Source of the DNA: M3007 sp964392655
GTDB lineage: Bacteria; Bacteroidota; Bacteroidia; Chitinophagales; Saprospiraceae
Reading direction: 5' to 3'
Length of the DNA: 5,349 nucleotides
Assembly: GCA_964392655.1 (NCBI GenBank)
Contig: CAYMQY010000267.1
Coordinates: 1 to 5,349 of the forward strand
Shown here: positions 1 through 4,494 of the stretch, one piece after another
How positions within the stretch are numbered: position 1 is the stretch's first letter
Layout of the letters: the number at the start of each line of letters is the position of its first letter
Notes under the pieces: model-generated
What the model saw: only the letters and a program-made list of their open reading frames with translations
The model's database searches: none
Told to the model about the DNA's origin: nothing
Made by a program: the position numbers and the translations under genes

Positions 1-1158
1 CTGAACTCACAGCAGCTTCAGCGCTTCAACCCGGCCGCGCGCCGGCCCGAAGCACCCGACGACGCGCCCGCACCGCCCGATAACCGCGACGTGGTGCTGA
101 TCGGCGCGGGCAACTCGGGCGAGAGCGTGGCCCTGCGCTGCTATGGCCTGGCCTACCGCGACAACATCGGGCTGCACGCGGTCGGCCTGAACAACGACCG
201 GCTGGCGCCACGGCCGGTTGGCGTGTACCAATCGCACGGCGCGCTCATGCCGCTCGCGCTGGCCGATCGGCTCGTGCTCGACGACGAGAGTCCGCGCGAT
301 CGGATCGCCGACGACCCGCTGCTGGCGCGGCGCTACCAGGCCCTGCTGCGCGGCATCGCCGTGTTCGAGGATCACCCGCGCGCGGGATCGGGCGGCAGCG
401 GCCACGCGGCGATCTCTGCGCTCGACATCGATCTGAACATCGATCTGGTGCTGGGCTGGCTGCGGCGCGCGCTGCACACGTTACGCGCCGCGCCCGCCGA
501 CATACCCGGCCAGACCGACGTGCAGCGCATTGTGGCGCAGCGCCGCCCGCGCGAGCAGGCCAACCGCGAGAAGCGCATCGTGCTGATCGGCGGCGCGTGT
601 GGCGCGATGGGCAACGCCAGCCACCAGCTGCTGCCCTACCTCATCCGGCATGTGCTGGCCGAGCAGGGCCTTCGCACCTACGAGCTGTGGGGCGTGCTGC
701 TGGGGCCATGTGCGTTTAGCGGACTCACACCCTTCACCCGCGCGAACTTCCGCGCGCTGCTCGAGGCGATCGAGCATATGAGCCGGTACGGCCAGCACCG
801 CCGGTATGCCAATGATCTCGAGATCGCCATGCAGCGCGCGCCGTTCGACCGCGTATTCTTGCTCGACGATCCGCGCCTGCCGGGTGTTGCTGCCAGCGTG
901 ACCGAGCCCGAGCTCGAGCGCTTTCTCGACCAGTCGGCGCTCAGCCTGTATACGCTGTTGCGCGGCACTACCTGGCAGACGATCGCCAGCCACACGGCCA
1001 ACGATGATGGGGTGGCGCGCGCCGATGGCCGGCTGCGCTATTTGCACACCGCGCGCGCCGCCACCCTGCGCGCCGACCCCGAGCAGCTGCACGCGGTGCT
1101 TGCGGCCGGCCTGGCGCTGCGCACGCTCGATCAGTTCGTCACGCAGTTCGGCACGTAG
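1..1158 (+). CDS. Tubulin/FtsZ-like GTPase-fold protein (Tubulin_2-like), 5' end missing
   Basis: Seen: the frame is open from the first base, so 385 residues are visible and the true start lies upstream. A GTG at 91 opens the first beta strand and is too late to be a convincing start. Visible residues 1-30 are a Pro/Ala-rich linker. Residues 31-43 (VVLIGAGNSGESV) form a Rossmann-like strand and glycine loop; 58-66 (LHAVGLNND) match the FtsZ strand ending in N-T-D; 193-205 (IVLIGGACGAMGN) occupy the place of the tubulin signature GGGTGSG; 281-290 (PFDRVFLLDD) match a strand typical of the Tubulin_2 group. The last 60 residues look like the closing helices of that domain. Known: tubulin-fold proteins bind GTP and form filaments, and some divergent bacterial families have been linked to membrane remodelling. 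Odd: Thr of the signature is replaced by Cys and its last Gly by Met, so nucleotide binding may be altered. It heads the visible operon, 41 bases before the next gene. Fold assignment is fairly sure; function is inference. Confidence 0.72.
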   Translation: MNSQQLQRFNPAARRPEAPDDAPAPPDNRDVVLIGAGNSGESVALRCYGLAYRDNIGLHAVGLNNDRLAPRPVGVYQSHGALMPLALADRLVLDDESPRDRIADDPLLARRYQALLRGIAVFEDHPRAGSGGSGHAAISALDIDLNIDLVLGWLRRALHTLRAAPADIPGQTDVQRIVAQRRPREQANREKRIVLIGGACGAMGNASHQLLPYLIRHVLAEQGLRTYELWGVLLGPCAFSGLTPFTRANFRALLEAIEHMSRYGQHRRYANDLEIAMQRAPFDRVFLLDDPRLPGVAASVTEPELERFLDQSALSLYTLLRGTTWQTIASHTANDDGVARADGRLRYLHTARAATLRADPEQLHAVLAAGLALRTLDQFVTQFGT

Positions 1159-1184
1159 GTGCGCCACCGCGCGCCTGCACCAGC

Positions 1185-1193
1185 AAAAGGAGG
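1185..1193 (+). promoter_or_regulatory. Ribosome binding site (AAAAGGAGG) for the coiled-coil gene
   Basis: AAAAGGAGG lies 6 bases before the ATG at 1200 and is a near-perfect anti-16S match. It fixes the start of the 437-residue gene and sits in the only sizeable gap of the window (1159-1199). No clear hairpin terminator or promoter is visible in this gap, which favours read-through from the tubulin-like gene. Confidence 0.85.
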
Positions 1194-1199
1194 AACACC

Positions 1200-2513
1200 A
1201 TGCTTTCCCTGATCGCCCCCGGCCCCACATCAACTACGGCCGACGCGCGCCCGGCCGACGAGCTGCTCGACGCGCTCGGGCTGACCAGCGCCCTGCCCGA
1301 GGCGCTGATCCAGGACGCGGCCGGCCACACGTTCGAGCCGGTGCAGCTGAGCGCGGATCGCGAGCTGGCCGAGCAGTTCGCCATGCTCATCCGGCCCGAG
1401 CCGGTTGGCGGCGCCGAGCAGCTGATCTACGAGAATCGCCAGCGGATCGCGACACTTGCCATCCAGCGGCTGCGCCGCGCGATTGCGACGGCCGGCACCG
1501 CGCCGCGCACGCTCGTCGGCGATACGCTGCTGGCCGGGCGCGAGCGGGCCGAACGGCTGGAGGCCGCACGCGTGCAGGCCGACGAGACGTATGGGCATGT
1601 GCAGGAGCGGCTGCACACCTGGCAGGGCCGGCTGCGCGAGCCGGGCCGCCGCCTGGGCGGCACCCTCTGGCGCTGGCTGGTCGGCGGCGACGAGGCCCTC
1701 TCGCTGCCCGAGGCGGTCGCGCTGTGGAACCGGCGTGAGTACCTGGCGCTCCAGCGCAGCGCGCTCCAGGCGGCCTGCACGATCGTCGCACAGGCGACCG
1801 ATCTGCTGGGCGAGACGCTGGCGCAGCTGGACGCACGCCTGGCCGAGGTGCGCAGCGCCCGCGCAAGCCTGCAGCGCGAGTATGAGCAGTTGCACCGGCC
1901 TGCGGCTGTGTATGGCCCATGGACTCTGCTGCTGCACGGGCAGGCCGCGTGTGCGGCACTGGCCGAGCGCGCCGATGCCGGCGAGCTTGTGGCCGATCTG
2001 CTGGGGCGCCTGGCCGCGCCGGGCAGCGCCAGCCTGGCCGATGCCGTGCGCGAGCTGGCGCGCGCGGCGGCCGAGCGCACCCTCGCGCCGCTCGGCCTGG
2101 TCGAACTGCTCGAACTCGAGGCCGGCGACGACCCGCTGGTGCCGGTGGGCCAGGCACTGCTCGATAGCGTGCAACAGCCGACCTGGCAGCTCAAGCGCAG
2201 CGCGCGCCCGCGCATTGAGACCATCCAGCTGACGCCGGATGGCAGCCCGCTCTACAGCCTCGAGGGCCTGGGCAGCGCGGCCTACGGCGCCGGGCAGCTG
2301 TGCCTGGGCTTCGTGCAGGTGCAGCTGGGCGTGGCCAGGGACGATCTGGCGCTGATTCGCGACGACGACGAGGCGTTTGCGGCGGCGCTGCGCCAGCGAA
2401 ATCTGTTTGCGCTAGACGACCTGGCGCAGGCATGGCCGGCGCACGCCGGCACCGACCCGCAGACAAATGGCCATGCGCAGGCGCCGGATGCGCATGTGGA
2501 TGTGGCGCCATGA
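1200..2513 (+). CDS. Helical/coiled-coil protein, possible partner or detached C-terminal half of the tubulin-like protein
   Basis: No family recognised with certainty. Seen: 437 residues, no signal peptide and no convincing membrane helix, so probably cytoplasmic. Residues 1-65 are mixed. About 70-142 and 176-232 are long charged helices rich in Leu, Ala, Gln, Glu and Arg with coiled-coil character, separated by a segment with a Trp pair (GTLWRWLVGG, 154-163). Residues 235-310 are again helical. Residues 320-395 switch to a mixed alpha/beta segment with QQPTWQLKR at 325-333 and an Asp-rich stretch near 381-391. The last 25 residues are a polar tail. The ATG follows a strong ribosome binding site and the stop overlaps the next ATG (ATGA at 2510-2513), so it is translationally coupled downstream. 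From memory, long Tubulin_2 proteins carry a helical region and a final domain with a P-x-W-like motif after the GTPase fold; this gene could be that half encoded separately. That is inference. Existence of the gene is near certain. Confidence 0.85.
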   Translation: MLSLIAPGPTSTTADARPADELLDALGLTSALPEALIQDAAGHTFEPVQLSADRELAEQFAMLIRPEPVGGAEQLIYENRQRIATLAIQRLRRAIATAGTAPRTLVGDTLLAGRERAERLEAARVQADETYGHVQERLHTWQGRLREPGRRLGGTLWRWLVGGDEALSLPEAVALWNRREYLALQRSALQAACTIVAQATDLLGETLAQLDARLAEVRSARASLQREYEQLHRPAAVYGPWTLLLHGQAACAALAERADAGELVADLLGRLAAPGSASLADAVRELARAAAERTLAPLGLVELLELEAGDDPLVPVGQALLDSVQQPTWQLKRSARPRIETIQLTPDGSPLYSLEGLGSAAYGAGQLCLGFVQVQLGVARDDLALIRDDDEAFAAALRQRNLFALDDLAQAWPAHAGTDPQTNGHAQAPDAHVDVAP

Positions 2514-2698
2514 GCCGGCCGGCCAGCCTGTGGCGGATGCTGCGCCGCGCCGGCAGCCTGCTGGCACGCCTCCGCCACCGCATAACCCTGAGCCGCAGTG
2601 GGATCACGCTCAGCCTGCACCTGCGCCGGCGTAAACCCCGGCCGCATACACGGCGCGCCGGCCGGGGTCACCCGGCACGCCCAGGGAGGTCGCGATGA
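2510..2698 (+). CDS. Small, extremely arginine-rich protein (62 aa), coupled on both sides
   Basis: Seen: the ATG at 2510 overlaps the upstream stop as ATGA, and its own TGA (2696-2698) overlaps the next gene's ATG at 2695 as ATGA, so it exactly fills the space between two solid genes. The third codon positions are strongly G/C as in its neighbours. The product has 18 Arg and 1 Lys in 62 residues and no Asp or Glu. Residues 6-27 (starting SLWRMLRRAGSLLARL) form an amphipathic helix with Leu/Trp on one side; 25-38 alternate as a possible beta segment (ITLSRSGITLSL); the tail from 39 on is R/P/G/H-rich and probably disordered. No family recognised. It could bind nucleic acid or acidic membrane surface, but its charge alone does not prove this. 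There is no clear ribosome binding site, so translation probably depends on coupling. High-GC shadow frames can be Arg-rich too, which limits confidence. Confidence 0.6.
   Translation: MSRPASLWRMLRRAGSLLARLRHRITLSRSGITLSLHLRRRKPRPHTRRAGRGHPARPGRSR
2683..2689 (+). promoter_or_regulatory. Ribosome binding site (AGGGAGG) for the signal-anchored membrane protein
   Basis: AGGGAGG lies 5 bases before the ATG at 2695. It is inside the 3' end of the small Arg-rich gene, so translation of that gene and of the membrane protein are physically linked. Confidence 0.8.
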
Positions 2699-3726
2699 AG
2701 CACAAGCACAATCGGAGCGCATGGGCATGGTGGTTGGGCGCATGGCTTGCGCTGAGCTGTGTGCTCAACAGCGGGCCGGTGCGCGCTGATGAACCGCCAG
2801 CTGGGCCGGAGGCAATCGAGCTGGCGCCGGCACTGCCCGACGCCCCACGCCAACCGCGCGCGCGCGGCGTCTTCTTCACGCGCAGCCAGCTGCTGGATCT
2901 GCCCGGCCGGCCGTTGCACCTGGCCTCGACGCCTGACGGGCGCGGCGAGCTGTGCAGCGACGACCAGGCGACGATCAGCTTTCAGGCCGGCACACGCGAG
3001 GTGTATCGCTGGTCGCAGCGCTTCACCAGCGCCGACCGGCAGGCGATTACCTGCATCGCGCCCCAGCCGATCGTGTTGCCGGCGGCGGCCGCGAGCTATT
3101 CGGTGACGATCGTGCTGGAAGATCTCTACCCCGACACCTACGGCAGCCGCGCCTACTACCTGGTGATCGATCCGCCCGCGCCAGGCGCCGGTGGGGCGGC
3201 GGATGCGCCGACGCCGGCCCGGCCGGCTGTGCCTACGCCCACGGCCACGCCACGGGCCGAGCCGGCTGTGGTAGCGACTCGGCCGCCAGCTGGGCCGGCC
3301 GGCCGGCCCATGCGCACGGAGCCGCTGATCGGCCTGGCCGCGATCACGCTGGCGCTGCTGGCCGGTGGCGCCGGGCTGATCACACGCGGGCGCCGCCGGG
3401 GGCGGGCGAGCCTACGCTGGGCCGGCATCATCGACCTGTTCGACACCACGACGCGCGAGGCGCGCACGATCACGCTGCAGGGCAACGCCCCCGCGCTCGC
3501 GATCACCCGCCATCCTCTGCGCGCCGCCCCGGCCGACGGCCGCGCCGGCACGATCGCGCTGCTGCGGCTGACCGCGCAGGGGCCGGTGATCGAGGCCGGG
3601 CAGGCGCCGATCGCGCTGCGCCACGATCAGCGCTACCAGCTGGCCGGCGGCATGGTGGTGCTGCGCTATCGCGGCGAGGATGGGCCACGCGCGGCAAGCC
3701 CAACCAGGAAAGGAGCGCCGCGATGA
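2695..3726 (+). CDS. Type I membrane protein: signal peptide, outer domain, Pro-rich stalk, TM helix, cytoplasmic tail domain
   Basis: Seen, 343 residues: 1-31 is a Sec signal peptide with basic start (MKHKHNR), a Trp/Leu/Ala core and a likely signal peptidase I site after VRA (31/32). Residues 32-160 form the exported part, with a beta-rich domain about 58-158 that contains two Cys (87 and 120) able to form a disulfide and ends in a YYLVID strand. Residues 161-207 are a Pro/Ala/Thr stalk. Residues 209-230 are a TM helix followed by a stop-transfer cluster RGRRRGR (231-237). Residues 239-327 are a Gly/Ala/Leu, beta-rich cytoplasmic domain with IIDLFDTTTREARTITL near its start and VVLRYRGED near its end. 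No family recognised for either domain; the tail loosely recalls small beta-sandwich (FHA-like) domains, which is weak inference. The start is supported by AGGGAGG and by the signal peptide. It overlaps genes on both sides by ATGA. The design suits a receptor or tether linking the outside or cell wall to the cytoplasmic tubulin-like system. Confidence 0.88.
   Translation: MKHKHNRSAWAWWLGAWLALSCVLNSGPVRADEPPAGPEAIELAPALPDAPRQPRARGVFFTRSQLLDLPGRPLHLASTPDGRGELCSDDQATISFQAGTREVYRWSQRFTSADRQAITCIAPQPIVLPAAAASYSVTIVLEDLYPDTYGSRAYYLVIDPPAPGAGGAADAPTPARPAVPTPTATPRAEPAVVATRPPAGPAGRPMRTEPLIGLAAITLALLAGGAGLITRGRRRGRASLRWAGIIDLFDTTTREARTITLQGNAPALAITRHPLRAAPADGRAGTIALLRLTAQGPVIEAGQAPIALRHDQRYQLAGGMVVLRYRGEDGPRAASPTRKGAPR
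3706..3715 (+). promoter_or_regulatory. Ribosome binding site (AGGAAAGGAG) for the ATG at 3723
   Basis: AGGAAAGGAG ends 7 bases before an ATG that overlaps the preceding stop as ATGA (3723-3726). The quality of the site and the overlap argue that 3723 is a real start, although the frame it opens has weak coding character for its first 300 bases. It is the only strong site in the frame that later encodes the RNase H domain. Confidence 0.75.
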
Positions 3727-4472
3727 TCCAACGGCAGATTGGGCTATGGCAACGACTTGCGCGCGTGGTGCGGCTGGTCGCCGGCACAACCGTAACGAAA
3801 GGAGCCGACCGTGAACGAGAACCTGATCGCCATATGGTGCCTGTTCGGGATGGCGGCGCTGGCAGCGCTCACCGCCCTGGCAGCCCTGCTCTTCCGCCCA
3901 TCGCGGATGCACATGCCGCGCCTGCGGCCCAGCCGGCTGCTGCGCGGATGCATTGTGCTGACATGTCTGCTGATGGCGCTGACGCTGGGGCTGATCGCAC
4001 TGCTGCTGGTGAACCGGGCCTAGCCGGGCCGGGCGCCACGCTGCTGGTGCAGGTGGACGGCACACCAGGCGCGGCGCAACGCGGTGTGGCCGGGATCGGG
4101 GTGGTGGTGCGCGATAGCGCCGGCAATGTGTTGACCTGGCGCTGCCTGCGCCGGCCGGCCGGCACGAACAACGAGGCCGAGTACCAGGCCGTGATCGCCG
4201 GGCTCGAGCTGATGCTGCAATGCTACCCTGGCCGGCCGGTGATCTGCCTGACCGACAGCCGGATCGCCGTCGAGCAGATCGCCGGGCGCAGCGCCGTGCG
4301 TGCGGCCGCGCTACAGCCGCTGCACGCGCGCACGGCCGCGTTGGCCGGCCAGTTCGCGCAGCTGACGTTCGTGGCCATCCCACGCGAGCTGAACCAGCTG
4401 GCCGACGCGCTGGCCTGGGAGGCGCTGGGCGGCCGGCGCCAGATCGCCCATGCCCGGCACGGCGGCGACTGA
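3723..4472 (+). CDS. RNase H domain protein (RVT_3 type); start uncertain
   Basis: Seen: the C-terminal part from about 4038 is a full RNase H fold. The four acidic catalytic positions are present: Asp in VQVDG (codon 4056), Glu in NNEAEY (4179), Asp in LTDSR (4254) and Asp in NQLADALA (4404). NNxAEY plus RELNxxAD is the pattern of the short plant/archaeal-like RVT_3 group, which cleaves the RNA strand of RNA:DNA hybrids. The frame is open from the ATG at 3723 (249 residues), which has a strong ribosome binding site and an ATGA overlap. But codons 3811-4020 look non-coding in this frame, because another gene uses the same bases. Other starts are ATG 3948 or 3963 (in the overlap) or CTG 4041/4044 and GTG 4047 just after the upstream stop; none has a good ribosome binding site, and GTG 4047 would clip the first strand. 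It ends 22 bases before the reverse transcriptase, an obvious functional partner. Domain certain, start not. Confidence 0.8.
   Translation: MIQRQIGLWQRLARVVRLVAGTTVTKGADREREPDRHMVPVRDGGAGSAHRPGSPALPPIADAHAAPAAQPAAARMHCADMSADGADAGADRTAAGEPGLAGPGATLLVQVDGTPGAAQRGVAGIGVVVRDSAGNVLTWRCLRRPAGTNNEAEYQAVIAGLELMLQCYPGRPVICLTDSRIAVEQIAGRSAVRAAALQPLHARTAALAGQFAQLTFVAIPRELNQLADALAWEALGGRRQIAHARHGGD
3798..3804 (+). promoter_or_regulatory. Ribosome binding site (AAAGGAG) for the small two-helix membrane peptide
   Basis: AAAGGAG lies 6 bases before the GTG at 3811 and decides this non-ATG start. It is inside the open frame begun at 3723, so the two frames are read from overlapping mRNA. Confidence 0.75.
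3811..4023 (+). CDS. Small two-helix membrane protein (70 aa)
   Basis: No family recognised. Seen: GTG start with AAAGGAG at good spacing; G/C-rich third codon positions, unlike the competing frame over the same bases. Residues 5-28 (LIAIWCLFG...) and about 46-67 (GCIVLTCLLMALTLG...) are strongly hydrophobic helices. The loop 29-45 carries RPSR, RLRPSR and LLR clusters with two His. By the positive-inside rule the loop is cytoplasmic and both ends face out, a hairpin topology. It sits between the anchored membrane protein and the RNase H domain, and ends at the TAG (4021-4023) about 20 bases before the RNase H domain begins in the -1 frame. With both ends outside, a membrane-anchored RNase H made by frameshifting is unlikely, and no slippery heptamer is visible. 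It may act as a membrane anchor, regulator or toxic pore-like peptide; none of these can be told apart here. Confidence 0.7.
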   Translation: MNENLIAIWCLFGMAALAALTALAALLFRPSRMHMPRLRPSRLLRGCIVLTCLLMALTLGLIALLLVNRA

Positions 4473-4479
4473 TCATCAC

Positions 4480-4489
4480 AAGAAGGAGG
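4480..4489 (+). promoter_or_regulatory. Ribosome binding site (AAGAAGGAGG) for the reverse transcriptase
   Basis: AAGAAGGAGG lies 5 bases before the ATG at 4495, in the 22-base gap after the RNase H stop. It is one of the strongest ribosome binding sites in the window and fixes the start of the reverse transcriptase. Confidence 0.85.
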
Positions 4490-4494
4490 CTCAC

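Noticed and set aside
91..93. GTG at 91 as the true start of the tubulin-like gene
   Set aside because: It falls at the first residue of the first beta strand, has no ribosome binding site, and the frame is open with similar codon use to the window edge, so the gene more likely begins upstream.
1230..2174. Long minus-strand open frame (314 codons) opposite the coiled-coil gene
   Set aside because: It is the antisense shadow of a strongly supported plus-strand gene in high-GC DNA; the product is low-complexity Arg/Gln/Ala-rich without motifs and has no ribosome binding site.
2952..3722. Upstream extension of the RNase H frame back to 2952
   Set aside because: This stretch is a shadow of the signal-anchored membrane protein, which has a signal peptide, TM helix and proper start. 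The extension has no start signal and is Arg/Ala/His-rich.
4009..4056. Minus-one frameshift fusing the two-helix membrane peptide to RNase H
   Set aside because: No slippery heptamer is seen before the TAG, and the predicted hairpin topology would put RNase H outside the cytoplasm.
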